DNA of 64,000 nt from Pycnopodia helianthoides (GCA_032158295.1 CM063246.1:2017371-2081370); one strand, 5' to 3'; shown: positions 1-11,045, numbered from the stretch's first letter. Numbers and translations: made by a program. The notes: a model not told the origin generated them from the letters alone.

Positions 1-169
1 CGCGTGAGGTCTCGAATCAACTCAAATATTTTACTGAGAAATTACTTCTTTCTCAAAAACTACGTCACAATGTTTTATACTATCAACAGCTTTCCATTGC
101 TCGTTACCAAGTAAGTTTTTATGCTAACAATTATTTTGAGTAATTACCAATAGTGTCCAGTGCCTTTAA
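1..169. mobile_element. MITE family A, right half (cut by window edge)
   Basis: Matches the right half of the complete family A copy at 60488-60890, from the central GTGAGGTCTC palindrome arm to the terminal AGTGTCCAGTGCCTTTAAA. The left half lies outside the window. No coding capacity. It ends in a TTAA (166-169) that is shared with the next element. Confidence 0.8.
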
Positions 170-538
170 AGTAATACCTTTGCTATTTATTCAACAAATT
201 AATGAACATCAAAACTTACTTGATGAGAAGCACTGCAGCTGTTGATTATGTATAACATGTTGAGAAACAATTTCCTTCTAAGGAATGTGATTTTAGAGAA
301 AGGGATTCAACAAAATAATTCAATCTGAGAAACGTTTCATGCATGATTGTGTATTCCAATCACGGATTATTCTTCCTGCATGGACACAACCGTTCCAGTT
401 TTTCAGGCGATATCTCAGAAAAGCTACAACCTTTTGAAATGAAAATTTAACAGGTTAGTTTATTCTATGTATCTTCATTTATATAGGATTAAAACAATTG
501 GAACGATTGAAAAAAAACAAGGTACACTTTGCGTTTAA
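166..538 (+). mobile_element. MITE family D copy
   Basis: Aligns along its whole length with the copies at 8321, 15905 and 40731. Shared landmarks are AAAACTTACTTG, GCACTGCAGCTGTTGA, TTTTAGAGAAAGGGATTCAA, CTGAGAAACGTTTC, TATATAGGATTAAAACAAT and the end GTACACTTTGCGTTTAA. TTAA stands at both ends. The left TTAA is the right end of the preceding family A element, so the two abut with a single TTAA between them. Confidence 0.75.
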
Positions 539-1292
539 TTTTTTTTTTCCCCTTCGGAATTTTCAAAATTCTAAATGCAGAGCAAGACTTGCATAATTTG
601 AAAAGTATCTTTCAAAGTGCATCAGAATGGCCTAACCATTGAGCTGTGTACAGTACTAATATCTTCTTTTATTTATTTATGTCAAGGGTCTGAAACGTGA
701 TAGACAACTGTTATTTGACAAAGGTTGGTAGTTTCGGGAATTTTTGTACCCTGGAGATCAAAGGGCCAAGCGAGGGCACCGTTCGCTTTCCAGAAGAGGG
801 TGTCAAAATCCAAGGGTTCCAGCAACCACAAAACTTTGATTTTTTTTTATTACTGTGGACCCAATCGTTAGTAGGAATTTACTTTTATATTAATGTGCAT
901 GTAACAAACAACCCTAACCTTATCGATTGTAAAGTACACCCATTATTCCCATTTCAGTCACCGCCGTTCATCGGGAATGTTTATGCTCCGTAATTTATCA
1001 AGTTACGATAATTGATACATTATAAAATAAACAGAGCCAACACTTAAGCTACATCAACATCACGGATGATTAGATTATACTGGTCTCATCTGTAGACTTG
1101 TTTTCAAGTCTAGGATGATCATTATTTATCAATGCTTTTAGTCTCGTATTACTATTAGCTAATAAATTCACAATTTCAGACTGGACAGCAAGGCTATAGT
1201 TAGTACGAAGGAAGGGGCAGGGGAGGTTTTGGGGTATGCCAGGCTCCCAAATTAAAAGACCTTATTTCTAATGAAGCATAGAAGGAACATAA
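539..1292. other. non-coding, no feature recognised
   Basis: AT-rich sequence with a short T run near 540. A 98-codon open frame at 697-993 has no recognisable domain, no splice context and no repeat of its kind elsewhere; I treat it as chance. Confidence 0.5.
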
Positions 1293-1993
1293 TTAAAGGA
1301 AAGGTCATAGATTGGTAAATACTCCAATTGATGACCATAAAAACTTACTTAGTAAGACGCGCTGCAGCTGTTGAGAATATTTAAACTATTTTGAGAAAAA
1401 CCAAGTGAGGTTTGCGGTGACACCATTTGCATAAATCCCTAGTGAGTAGTGCGGGTTCTGAGAAGAACCAGTGGTTTGACAACCCGACGTTTCGATCAGT
1501 ATGCTTTGAACGTCTTCAAGCTTTCTGACAACTCAGAACCACCGCTACTCACAAGAGATTTATGCACATGGTGTCATCGCAGTCCTTACTTGATTGTACT
1601 CCCACCATGCAAAGTTTCAACTCCTACTTATTTTGGGGAAAAGACTCCCTTTGAAGTATATATGGTTTGGATAATTTGTCACCCGAAAACATTTGAATCT
1701 GAGAAACTATTCATGCATGATTGGTTTCTCAGATTTGTGAGTTTCGGTGTCCGTTTGCGAATGCTGCCGCCAGAGATGCTGTTGGTACCCAATGTCACCT
1801 CGCTAAACGTGGATGGATTTGGCATTCCTGTGAAAATACTGTGGCAGTTTGTTGTTGTTTTCTCAGCAAGTAGACACTGTATTCAGCTGCAACTTTCACA
1901 TGTGACTTTTATTGTATCTTTCTTGATAATTTTGCCTGTAAATCAGCATTACGAGGACAAAAAACAATCAATGATCCAATGATCCTACCTTAA
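1293..1993 (+). mobile_element. MITE family E copy carrying an inserted palindromic element
   Basis: TTAA at both ends (1293-1296, 1990-1993). The segment from about 1690 (ACATTTGAATCTGAGAAAC) to the end matches the copy at 9041-9456 closely, including GCGAATGCTG, TGTCACCTCGCTAA, TTCAGCTG and TGACTTTTATTGTATCTTT. The left part resembles family D. A separate palindrome (1409-1585) interrupts it. A 177-codon open frame (1449-1982) runs through both elements and is therefore not a gene. Confidence 0.7.
1409..1585. mobile_element. palindromic MITE family L (inserted in family E)
   Basis: The left arm GGTTTGCGGTGACACCATTT and following bases pair with the right arm ending at 1585 over about 55 bp, with few mismatches, down to GGTTCTGAG / CTCAGAACC. 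The loop contains GACGTTTCGATCAGTATGCT. A half copy is at 35056-35166. Confidence 0.75.
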
Positions 1994-2404
1994 AAAACGT
2001 GTAATTTGGTTGTGGTGGTTTGCCAACATTTGGTCTCTGGAAGGATATATTAATTCCCATCCTCTGGTTTTCAATAAACACAACATCCAATCAAACTGTA
2101 AAAAATTCATCAACTTAAGTTCTCCCGTTTCAGTGAAAAAAATGTCTAATGCTTGTATATTTCATTTGGGTGTTTTGCCCAATCGTATCGGGCTTATTTT
2201 ATTTTGTTTTTGTATTGCGGCAATAAGCCAATAAAAATATTATTTATTTATTTTTTATTACACATCCGACAGCATGATCAGTGCCAATAAAAGGGGTGAA
2301 TAGGAATGTTAAGTTTTAGATGTGGGAAGAAAAACCCCAAATGGGGGAAAACCCATGCAATCAGGTCGGAACTAAAAACCCCAATCCACACATGCAAGGC
2401 TCCA
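1994..2404. other. non-coding, no feature recognised
   Basis: AT-rich sequence with TTATTTATTTATTTTTTATTA near 2240. Open frames here are short and featureless. Confidence 0.5.
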
Positions 2405-2572
2405 GGGTCCAATTTCTTAACAATGTCCTGCTAAGCAGAGATGAGCAGGATACCAGTCACAAATTATACATGTGACATGGTAGTTTGGCTGGTAACCTTT
2501 TTTCTGGTAAGCAGAGTTTTGTTGTGACTAGCTACTTTTTGTGCTTAAAAGCAGCTCTATGAAATTGGGCCC
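2405..2572. mobile_element. inverted-repeat element family G copy
   Basis: Begins GGGTCCAATTTC and ends GAAATTGGGCCC. The interior matches other G copies (GCAGGATACCAGTCACAAAT, GTGACATGGT, GGCTGGTAACC, GCAGCTCTATGAAATTGGGC). Confidence 0.8.
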
Positions 2573-2573
2573 A

Positions 2574-2650
2574 GGTATGAGGCGGGATTCGAACCAGTGT
2601 CCTCAGAATTGAAAGGCAGGGAAAGAAACCACTGAGCCCTAACCCCGATT
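2574..2650 (-). mobile_element. tRNA-like SINE fragment
   Basis: On the minus strand it reads as a degenerate tRNA-like head: a GGGCTCAGTGG A-box-like sequence, then GGTTCGAATCCCGCC (B box). Arms do not fold as a proper tRNA. It directly abuts a family G element. Confidence 0.5.
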
Positions 2651-2920
2651 TCCTATTAAAATATATGTAAAGCAACTGTGATTTTGGAGGTGTCTTTGAT
2701 TGAATGCTAGTTCTGTGACTTTGACAGTATTTAAGACGGAAACATGTCACTGGAGGATTGGAACTGGTTTGAGTTATTAATATTCAGTTACCTTTCGGAT
2801 GACCTCGACCCAATATTTGCCTTTACATGTACAGTTTGGGGAAAGCTTTTTAAAAAAGAAGTATTTTGGATTGATGATTTCTTCTGTTTTCTTTGACATG
2901 TACCGTTTGTATAGCCTAAG

Positions 2921-3212
2921 CAGGGCTCACCCTTAACACTAGCCCAAGGTTCATTGTCCAGTAAAAAACTGCAACGGGCTAGTAAACACCACTTCCCAAC
3001 TTGCCCTGTGGGCTACAAAAAAACTGTGCAGCCTGCTTGTTTGAAGTGCTATAATGTTTCTTCCTTTTCAGATGTGAACAATACATTTTAAAAATGTTTT
3101 AATTTATTTTTGAGTGTATGAACATTAATACATCAGAAAGAAATGTTTAGGCCTAAATGTCAACACACGGTTAAAATCTGCAGTACTATGATTTCCCTGG
3201 GGGCAAGTAAAG
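2921..3212 (+). mobile_element. interspersed repeat family J copy
   Basis: Shares with 24898-25240: TTAACACTAGCC, GGGCTAGTAAACACCACTT, AACTTGCCCTGTGGGC, TTTCTTCCTTTTCAGATGTG, TTTTGAGTGTATGAA-like sequence, and a distal GGGCAAGTAAA. Non-coding. A family B fragment follows immediately. Confidence 0.7.
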
Positions 3213-3430
3213 CAAATAGTGAAAAGAGATCTTATGTGTTTTCTGTTTTTTCAAATTATCGCGCGCGATAATTACTATTGTTTTACTCGTTTCTCAGAAA
3301 CGATAGCATTTTAGGCAGAAATATTTTAAGGAACCCTTTCTACCAGTATTACTGTAATTCATGTAAGTTATGTGTGAATCTGTGAACATTGTGTTTTTTC
3401 GCTCTTACCAATAGTGTACAGGGCCTTTAA
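3213..3430 (-). mobile_element. MITE family B, partial, inverted copy
   Basis: Reverse complement of about the left two thirds of the copy at 16289-16631: AAAGAGATCTTATGTGTTTT, ATTATCGCGCGCGATAAT, GTTTCTCAGAAACGATAGC, CTTACCAATAGTGTACAGGG and terminal CCTTTAA. Confidence 0.8.
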
Positions 3431-4066
3431 GAGCAAGGCCAGTTGTATGTGGATTGTATGATGTATTGGATGACCCCCCCCCCCCTTGAGGTCAAGGTCT
3501 AACTGCTCACTGGCCCAAAGTGGGTATAATCAGCCGGATGACCCCAAGTTATAAGGTCAAGGTCTGACTGGGGTCCATGTCCACTCTGTCAATGGTCCTT
3601 TCTCTGTGCTCTAACCATGCTCTAACTCAACTGAAGGCTGATTGCATAACTTCAAGTGGTTTGCCACATGTGGGCTTTCTGGATGGCTGGTTGGTGGATG
3701 GGTTGTGAAATGATGCTCTGCTCTATGGTTCCACTGCTACTGTAGTCTTGAAGTCTTGGACAAGTCGTTCCTGTTGTATTATTAGTTGCGAATACAACAG
3801 GACCGACTCGTCCGAGACACCGACAGAGGGAGCTATCGTCCCATGAGCCGTTAAAGCGCCATCTTTTGATGATTGTTTTTGTGTCATCATTTTGTTTTCA
3901 TGACGTTATACAATCTGAGGGTTATCTTGGCACCAAGACAATAGTCCTGTTGTTTGTCGGGATTATTTCCATCATTTCTTCATGGTCCCCTTTTACCTCT
4001 TAATGCTGTTAAAAAAGTAAATTTTTAAACAAAGATAGAAAGAATTAGCAGAACTTGCTTGTGATT
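3431..4066. other. non-coding; short tandem duplication and a hairpin
   Basis: A diverged duplication (GGATGACCCC ... AAGGTCAAGGTCTRACTG) occurs at about 3467-3513 and 3535-3573, with a C11-12 run in the first unit. A hairpin lies at 3753-3818. Otherwise nothing recognised. Confidence 0.55.
3753..3818. repeat. 66-bp hairpin, 28-bp arms
   Basis: GTCTTGGACAAGTCGTTCCT continuing to TGTATT pairs with the downstream AATACAACAGGACCGACTCG continuing to GAGAC. The arms differ at only a few positions and the loop is about 10 bases. It looks like a very short fold-back element. Confidence 0.7.
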
Positions 4067-4220
4067 CAGGCCTGGAATTTCATCTTTTAGAGGGTGCTCT
4101 TTTCATTGCAAAGGTCCTTCCATTGGAAAATCTTCACAGTCTATGAGAAACTTTTGAAGGTGCACCAAGGCCAAGGCCAGGGGCAACAAAGACCATGGCC
4201 GCCATGTCTTTCCAGGCCTG
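4067..4220 (-). mobile_element. MITE family H copy
   Basis: Begins CAGGCCTGGAA and ends TTCCAGGCCTG, a terminal inverted repeat. Inverted relative to 36871-37022: GGTGCACCAAGGCCAAGG and CAGGGGCAAC correspond to the GTTGCCCCTGGTC and CCTTGGTGCCCC of other copies. Confidence 0.75.
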
Positions 4221-4589
4221 GTGACATAGAGGTCTGTTATCATGAATCACAGATTAAATACAAAAACATTTAAAACATTTTTAAACATTTGATGCTCTCT
4301 GGTGCAATCTAGCACATTTTTTTACTTATTTTTTTTTCTTCCGTTGGCAAAAATAAGGGGAGGAGGGTCTATGGATCCCCACTTGAATCTGCCACTGACT
4401 GATATATATACCATTATTGGTTTTGCAGATGTTTGGTTGCTTTTTCTGAAGCACTTTATTAGTATTACTTAAAGGTTTTTAATACAACTGGATGGGTTTT
4501 ACGACTGTGCACTGAACTATGCAGTATCTGTTTTGTACAGTACATGTAGGCTACAGTGTACATGTACTCTGTCTGTATGCATGCACCAC

Positions 4590-4885
4590 TAATCTATCAT
4601 TCAAAACCACAGTGGTTGATATTGAATGGTCATACAGTAGGAGGGTTGACTGTGTACTTTGTAGATCTGCATTCGCCACATGATATCATACCACAGGCTG
4701 GCATAGTTTATATCATTCAAAACCACAGAGGAATATAATTGAGTGGTCAGACAGTGGGAGGGTTAACTGTGAACTGTGCAGATGCATTCAACACCTGATA
4801 TCAGATTGCAGGCTGGGACAGTTTATCTAGCATTCAAAACCAAAATGGGTGATATTAAATGGTCGGACAGTAGGAGGGCTTTAAT
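4590..4885 (+). repeat. minisatellite, about 117-bp unit, three diverged copies
   Basis: Units begin near 4594, 4711 and 4828 with (T)ATCATTCAAAACCA. Each contains a GAATGGTCATACAGTAGGAGG-like core, a GATCTGCATTC-like segment and CAGGCTGG. The third unit is incomplete. Confidence 0.75.
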
Positions 4886-5411
4886 CATTGTGCTACAACG
4901 TGCATATTATGTCAACGATTTATTAAGCTTCTAGCTCTTTGAATTCATTAGACGGTTTTGAAAAGAACAGCGAAGCAAACACTGTATCTAATCGCTTTGA
5001 CTTTTCGAGCAGTGGATCAAGATTTCTGTAAAGTAACCGATATATGTTCCTATTTACCTGCATTTCGCATTCATTGTGATGTTGAAATAGATCACCGACT
5101 GGGGAGCCAGATCGGCTCAGGTTCAAATATAGGATTCTGGAAAATAAACAAGTCGGGTTGAACAACTTTTGGAAGATGTTTTGATCCTCTGAATTCTTTC
5201 CAGCCCATTTAAGACTGCCATGTTTGGGGTGGGTGATAAAGAACCCTAATCTACAACCAGCATATATTAGGGGGCCCATCCATACTAGACAAGCTGTGCA
5301 CCCCCTTCACTTCCAAGCATTGTTGTAGTTATCTGTTCATCTGCATTGTGTATTTACTGCTCCATTCTCTCTGTACTGTTCTTACTCTTGTGTTTCGATT
5401 CGGAAATAAAG
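4886..5411. other. non-coding, no feature recognised
   Basis: Unique-looking sequence. A 118-codon minus-strand open frame (4923-5279) overlaps a plus-strand one and has no recognisable domain. Confidence 0.45.
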
Positions 5412-5796
5412 TTAAAGGAACATTACAGAATTGGTAAGAACAAATATACTTTTTGAGCACAGATTTGCATAAAACTTACACGGTCTAATGATGATGATAG
5501 TAGAAAACATCCCTTGAAATATTTCTGTCTGAAATGCCATATTTGATGAGAAATGAATAAACTAACTTGCCGATTGGAGTTTATCGCTCAGTGAGCGTTT
5601 TATTCATTTGTTGAATCTATACGATTTAATGCAAAATGTGTAATCGGTTTTTCACTATTTTCTCGTGACCCAGATGGCCGATTGATCTCAAACTTCTACA
5701 GGTTTGTCAGTTTATGTATATGGTGGATTACATAAAGTGCTTACACTGCCAGCAACTGTTTTGTTAGCAAAAACCAATTCTGTAATGTTCCTTTAA
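5412..5796 (+). mobile_element. MITE family C copy 1 (complete)
   Basis: Ends are TTAAAGGAACATTACAGAAT and ATTCTGTAATGTTCCTTTAA, about a 25-bp terminal inverted repeat. The interior has GATTGGAGTTTATCGCTCAG and a CTGAGCG-like palindrome. Nearly identical in order and sequence to 62440-62835. No coding capacity. Confidence 0.9.
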
Positions 5797-5826
5797 GTTA
5801 ATAATAAATCAAATAAAAGCAATGTT

Positions 5827-6203
5827 ACAGTAAGTAAGTGCACTGGACTCAAGCTCTGAGTGTGGGTTCAACTCCCGGTCTCGACTCTTGTGTCCTTAGA
5901 CAAGACACTTAACCATTATTGCTTTGTTCTTCGGATGGGACGTAAAGCCGTAGGTCCCCTGTGCTGTGTAATGCACGTAAGAGGACCCAGTTACACTTAT
6001 CGCTAAGAGAAGGGGTTTACCCTGGTGTTTCTGGCAGTGGCTGCTGAATGCGCCACAGCACCTTGTAAACACTTATATACAGTGTTACATAAACGGGTCT
6101 CATAACTCATTAACTTTAAAAAGACCTTTCTGGAAAGAATTAATGATAAGCACTTTGAGATGCCCGTAGATAAAGCGCTATATAAAAACTAGTTATTATT
6201 ATG
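5827..6203 (+). mobile_element. SINE-1 (tRNA-derived), near full length
   Basis: The head contains GTGCACTGGACTCAAGCTCT and a B box GGGTTCAACTCCC. The body has CTTGTGTCCTTAGACAAGAC, GGATGGGACGTAAAGCCGTA, CCCTGGTGTTTCTGGCAGTG and CACAGCACCTTGTAAAC. The tail has TAAAGCGCTATATAAAAACT then TTATTATTATGATGG. Same order as the inverted copies at 10680, 43062 and 46047. Confidence 0.85.
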
Positions 6204-7504
6204 ATGGATGCATTTGAGGAGCACCTGCGAGTCATTTGAGCTTATCATTTTAATTAAATGTGGGTTTTATTTTGTTTTTTTGCTGAACTGCAATGGGCAA
6301 GCATGTTTTGATGTACTGTACCTAATACGTACCTCAAAAATCAGCTCTACTCGTCGTCGTCTGACTTTAGCTTTCCTCTTGGATTGATTTCCTTAACTTG
6401 ATTATACAATTTTGTGAGAGATGTCTGTTTTCTTTTCAGCTGTCATTTTGTATTACACATCAACTCCGTCCACTTTATTTCCTTTTTTGTTTTGTTTTAA
6501 TTTGCGATCCTAACATTGAAGCATTTCAAGAATGAATGCTTTCCACATACTTTGATTGCGTGAATATCATCTGTAATATTTTGATATCTAGTAGGCTTTG
6601 ATATTTATTTGTTTATTTGTTTACTCTTATTATTATTGTTGTTGTCGTCTATTTGTTATTGTTGTTGTTGGTTTGTTTGTCTTTTGTTGGGGTAGAGGAA
6701 CCCAATCAATGAAATTTTAAAGTGGTTTTAAGAAACAGCCAGTTGAAAAAATATTTGTTTTCGCTCTTTTTTTCTTTTTTCTTCTTACACACAACCCGTT
6801 TCTGCCAACTACGTTCAAACATCACTAACAGCATACGGGCGGGCAATCTAAAATCTCATGAAAAACAAAACCAAAAAACAACGGGCTAAGGAGCACGCAC
6901 AGCAACATTAATAGGACTTTAAAGAAAAAGAAGAAAACAAAACAGGAATGTGCTAGGGCTACTCTGAACTCTTACACATGAAGCCGGGGACTGTATATTT
7001 TGTTTTTGGGAAGACGAAGGAATCAAGCACTGTCAGGAGAGCAAGATCATGCCTTGACTAGTTTGTAGGGGGTCCTGCAGCGCAGGGGGGGGGGGGGGTT
7101 CCATGCAAGGACGCATAGATCCCATTTCCAGGGGGTAAATTCATTTTGGCTGTCAAGATTTGGCGATTTCCTTCGTCTGCATCCAGGGCTCAGATGTGGA
7201 GCCAACGCAATTAGAAATTGTCACCTAGTGACGGCGCCGATTATGCTCAAACTCTAAGGAGATAGATGCTCAGGGATCGGCGAAGAGTTGACAAACGCTC
7301 ACTCCCTATTGTGCCAAACTTGTACAACAGTTGATGGAGCCTCACGCTGAAGGAAAGAGTTAATGACAATTTAGTTTGAGAGAGGGGGGTCTTGTTTGTG
7401 AGATGTGAGTCATCACTCAGCTAGGTGAAGACTAAATTTGAAATGTTTTGGGACCGCGGATTGGCAGTGTGGCACTGAAGCCATGTATTTGTTTATTTTT
7501 CAGC
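6204..7504. other. non-coding; GTT-rich and homopolymer tracts
   Basis: Contains a TTATTATTGTTGTTG-rich stretch (about 6630-6690) and a G14-15 run near 7085-7099. About 7150-7420 is higher-complexity, non-repeated sequence. No gene evidence. Confidence 0.5.
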
Positions 7505-7722
7505 GATCTCCCTTAATAACAGTGGTCCCCCGGCCGAAATGCCAGTTAAAACACCTGAGGACCAGTCAATATTCACTCTTATATAGTGGTCCTGCCGGCT
7601 AGTTCAGTGTTGAAAAGCATACCTATTTAATGTGCAATTTGGACCAGTGAAAAAACCTGGCGGACTAGTGGAATGTAAAAACCAACCGGTCCTGCAGGCG
7701 AGTCACTGATAAAATTTAACGG
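7505..7722 (+). mobile_element. interspersed repeat family I copy
   Basis: Matches 30353-30546: ACAGTGGTCC, AGTTAAAACACC(T/C)GAGGACC, CTGGTCC/GTGGTCCTGCCGGCTAGTT, TGAAAAGCAT, CCTATTTAAT, TGGACCAGTGAAAAAA, GAGTCACTGA. Confidence 0.75.
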
Positions 7723-8320
7723 CAAACTCTGTTTTTGTTCTGTTTTTCAGATTGTACTTTAATTTATTTTCTCTTTGGCGGCACGACCTCACTTTGAGTT
7801 CCCTTTTGTCCAACTCATTTCTGAATTTCCTTTGCTTCGCCCTACTCAGAGCTAACTTACAGCAGGCCTGTGATTTGTCAGTATTTTTCCTCTGATTTTT
7901 GGATTTTTCGCTGATCTCCCTGTGCCTTCAGATTTTTCTTGAAAGAGACAAACTTGCCATCGCAGAGATGAAAAGACTTGCCCTTTGTTACGACCAGACC
8001 TTCAGATATCTATTTGAAGAAATGACGCATACAGTCTGTAAACTTCTAAAAATGTAACATTGTGTACATTTATGGAGCTTCGTTTTTTTTTCGCACAAAG
8101 ACAAAAAATTGTTATTCAATTTTTCAGTATTTTTCATGTTCATACTATGATATATCTCATCCCTGCTACAGTCAGTATGATCTCGTCACAGTTCATAAAA
8201 GCGGGCCTAGTTATTATCTGTAATCCCCTCTCTGTTGACATCTTCTGTCTCTTCCGTAACCCATGCATTCAGTGACCTTTTTCAGACTTATTAAAGTCTA
8301 CAGTTTGATTTGAACTCTTG
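7723..8320. other. non-coding, no feature recognised
   Basis: Unique-looking AT-rich sequence. A 71-codon open frame at 8060-8275 has no recognisable domain. Confidence 0.45.
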
Positions 8321-8666
8321 TTTAAAGGGAAGGTACACATGATTGGTAATTGCTCTAAAAAAAATTATGGCAATAAAAACTGACTTGGTTTAGAAGTACA
8401 TCAACTTTTGATAGTTTAAAGCTTTTTGAGAAATATTTCAATTCAAAATAATGTTTCTGTCCTGAATGTTTCTCAGATCGTGTATTCCTATTAGGGATTA
8501 TTCTTTATGCGTGGATGTATTCGCTGTGGATTTTGGCCATATTTCAAAAACAGACCACCTTTTGAAATTAAATTTTCACAAGTTAGTTTTATTGTATATA
8601 TCTACATTTATATAGGATTAAAACAATCAAACGGTCCAAAAACCAAAGGTATACTTTGCCTTTAAA
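8321..8666 (+). mobile_element. MITE family D copy (complete)
   Basis: Starts TTTAAAGGGAAGGTACACAT and ends GGTATACTTTGCCTTTAAA. The interior contains TGGTAATTGCTC, GTGTATTCCTATTAGGGATT and TTTATATAGGATTAAAACAA, matching the other D copies. Confidence 0.85.
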
Positions 8667-9040
8667 GGTGTAACACATCGATGGTTTATTGAAGAGTGAT
8701 GTCCTTTTCTATCCTCTAGTTTTCAATAGACCTTATGCACATGGCGTCACTTGAGTAGGGCGCCCTCGGGTAGAGGTCCAAAGGAGGTTGCTCACTGGCC
8801 GATCCTGTGCCCCGCTCGCACAAATCTGGTGTTTCCATTGTTTCACCATCGGTTTACCTCTAAGATGGCGGCTGTGTAGGGTCAATGCGTAAGGTCTATA
8901 CAAAGACACCTGACCACCCACACTATGATCCAATCAACCAGTGAAAACCTTATTAATCTAGTAGTTGTTTAGTGAAAGCAACAACAAAAAAGAGTCTGTG
9001 TTTTGTCACGGTTTTCATGCATATTCTTATCACGATTGAA
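8667..9040. other. non-coding, no feature recognised
   Basis: Nothing recognised beyond chance open frames. Confidence 0.45.
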
Positions 9041-9456
9041 GGTAGGGACGTACTTTAGTAATGACCCCGAATTTGTTATTTTTTTTTTTTATTGGTTTAT
9101 CAAACAGACACACGGACATCAAGTTTCTATCTGAAAGCCTCCTTGTCATTAGAAATAAATACAGAACATTTGAATCTGAGAAACGATTCATGCACAAATC
9201 ATTTCTCAGATTTCTGAGGGTTGGTGTCTGTTCGCGAATGCTGTGGCCAGAGATGCGATTGGTACCTGCTGTCACCTCGCTAAGCGTGGATTGATTCTGT
9301 AAAAATGCCGTATTTTTTTCACTGTTTCCTCAGCCAGTAGACAATGTATTCAGCTGAAACTTTCACAAGTGACTTTTATTGTATCTTTTTTTAAAAGAAT
9401 TTTGCCCATAAATCAGTATTACGTTGACAACAACAAATCTATGACCATACCTTTAA
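9041..9456 (+). mobile_element. MITE family E copy
   Basis: Aligns with the right part of 1293-1993: ACATTTGAATCTGAGAAAC, TCATTTCTCAGATTT, GCGAATGCTG, TGTCACCTCGCTAAGCGTGG, ATTCAGCTGAAACTTTCAC, TGACTTTTATTGTATCTTTT, ending CCTTTAA. The first part (T10 run) is unlike the other copy. Confidence 0.7.
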
Positions 9457-9665
9457 CATGTTATGTGTTTCGATTGCTGTCAATCAAAATTAGAAACAAT
9501 GATAAGTGACAACTTCAAATGCAAATTTCTCAATTTTGACTGTAATTCGGAACCAAAATATTTCTCTGGAGGACTGGTACTGTTAAAAAAGTTATAATTA
9601 TGTTCAATTATGTTCTAATGAATTGTTTTTCTCATGATAATTTACCAATTACCTGTACTTTATCT

Positions 9666-10156
9666 TTAAAAGATGCTTGCCGGGTCCAATGTTTGATAAG
9701 TGGTATTTAATTAAAAACTGAAAATGAATTATTGTCAGGATCTCGGCATTATCTCGCGTCCATCCAGCGATTTACATACAAACAATGTTTTGCGTGTTGC
9801 ATGTATTTTGTGCACTGTCCGTGGCATTATGCGATTTTAAGCTTGTGTATGTTTTTTAGTTTTGAAGCGGTATCATCTGTCAGAATTCGTTCCGAGAAAA
9901 AAAATATCTTCAACAAAAAAATGTCTTTCGGACAAAATTGGTTGCACATGGCTGATGGACATGAGATCAAGTTAAGATCCGGGCGAAAACAAATTTTTCA
10001 GATTTTAATTATGTTCCACTTATCATTGGCATTTTTTTTTGTCCAGTCTTTTTAAATGAATGCTTATAACTTTCTTGAATCTGTCAAAATAGGCATTTAA
10101 AATTTTAATCTAAATTTTTGGGTCACGTCAGCAAAAAAGGGACGTATCATCTTTAA
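9666..10156 (+). mobile_element. MITE-like family F copy 1
   Basis: TTAA at both ends (TTTAAAAGATGC ... CATCTTTAAAG). The interior TGCATGTATTTTGTGCACTG, GTGGCATTATGCGA and GTATCATCTGTCAGAATTC match 51697-51900 on + and 20030-20403 on -. The 107-codon open frame here (9732-10055) lies wholly inside the repeat. Confidence 0.7.
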
Positions 10157-10257
10157 AGTTTGATGAGAGTCTAACATTAAAGGATTGATTGTACATGTAC
10201 TGTTACCATGACTGAATTCAAAGAATGTTATTTTATGCTAGAATGATGATAAAGGAG

Positions 10258-10330
10258 ACTTATGGAAGGTCAACATTGTAGAATGCAGGAGGTCGTGGGT
10301 TCGAGTCCCACCCAAGTGGCTCAATGGTTT
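10258..10330 (+). mobile_element. tRNA-like SINE fragment
   Basis: Ends in a good B-box/T-arm, GGTCGTGGGTTCGAGTCCCA, but the 5' half lacks the A box and an anticodon arm. A truncated SINE head rather than a tRNA gene. Confidence 0.5.
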
Positions 10331-10679
10331 TAAATCGGTGAAATGGGATCGACTGTAAAGTCAAATTTTTGGCATATCCAGGGCCCCACCCCTTCCAGAC
10401 TTTTTGAAATGAATTTGAAGATCTTAGCCGAAAAAAGCGTGCCATACGTCGAAGACAATGCAATTAGCAGTGTAACTCTAGGCATTTTCATTTGTTGGGG
10501 GCAAAGAAATAACTTTTTGTGGGGCTTTGTTCTTTACCAAGACAAACCATTTGCAAGAAGTGCAAGACAATGTATGTTAGCTAATTTTTTAGTTGAATAA
10601 AATAATGAACCACATATGCCATGCATTTTCAAATAAACAATAAACATTTTTGTTTATAGCCCTTTTTGTCCTGGCCTGT
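10331..10679. other. non-coding, no feature recognised
   Basis: Nothing supportable; overlapping short open frames on both strands only. Confidence 0.4.
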
Positions 10680-11045
10680 CGAAGCACTTATTTTAAACAT
10701 TATTTTTTGAGACAGGTTTTGGAGTTTTTTAATTATGCGACCCACGTATGTAGCACCTTTACAAGGGTTTACAAGGTGCTGCGGCGCATTCAGCAGCCAC
10801 TGCCAGAAACACCGGGGCAAACCTCTGCTCTTAGCGATAAGTGTAACTGGGTTCTTTTATGTGCATTAACACAACACATGGGACCTACGGCTTTACGTCC
10901 CATCCAAGGGACGAAGCAACAGTGGTTAAGTGTCTTGCTTAAGGGCACAAGTGTCGAGACAGGGACTCGAACCCACAACCTCCTGATCAGAAACACTCTA
11001 GCTTGAGTCCAGTGTGCTTGACCGCTCGGCCACAACACGCCATAG
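10680..11045 (-). mobile_element. SINE-1 copy, inverted
   Basis: Reverse complement of the 5827 copy: CAAGGTGCTGCGGCGCATTC, CACTGCCAGAAACACCGGGG, GGACCTACGGCTTTACGTCC, then the head GGGACTCGAACCCACAAC and CTTGACCGCTCGGCCACAAC at the right end. The tail portion on the left is diverged. Confidence 0.85.

Noticed and set aside
1449..1982. 177-codon open reading frame
   Set aside because: Lies entirely within family E and L repeat sequence, recurs as a broken frame in the 9041 copy and shows no protein domain.
4594..4885. CRISPR-like array
   Set aside because: Long diverged 117-bp units in a eukaryotic context; no short identical repeats with unique spacers.
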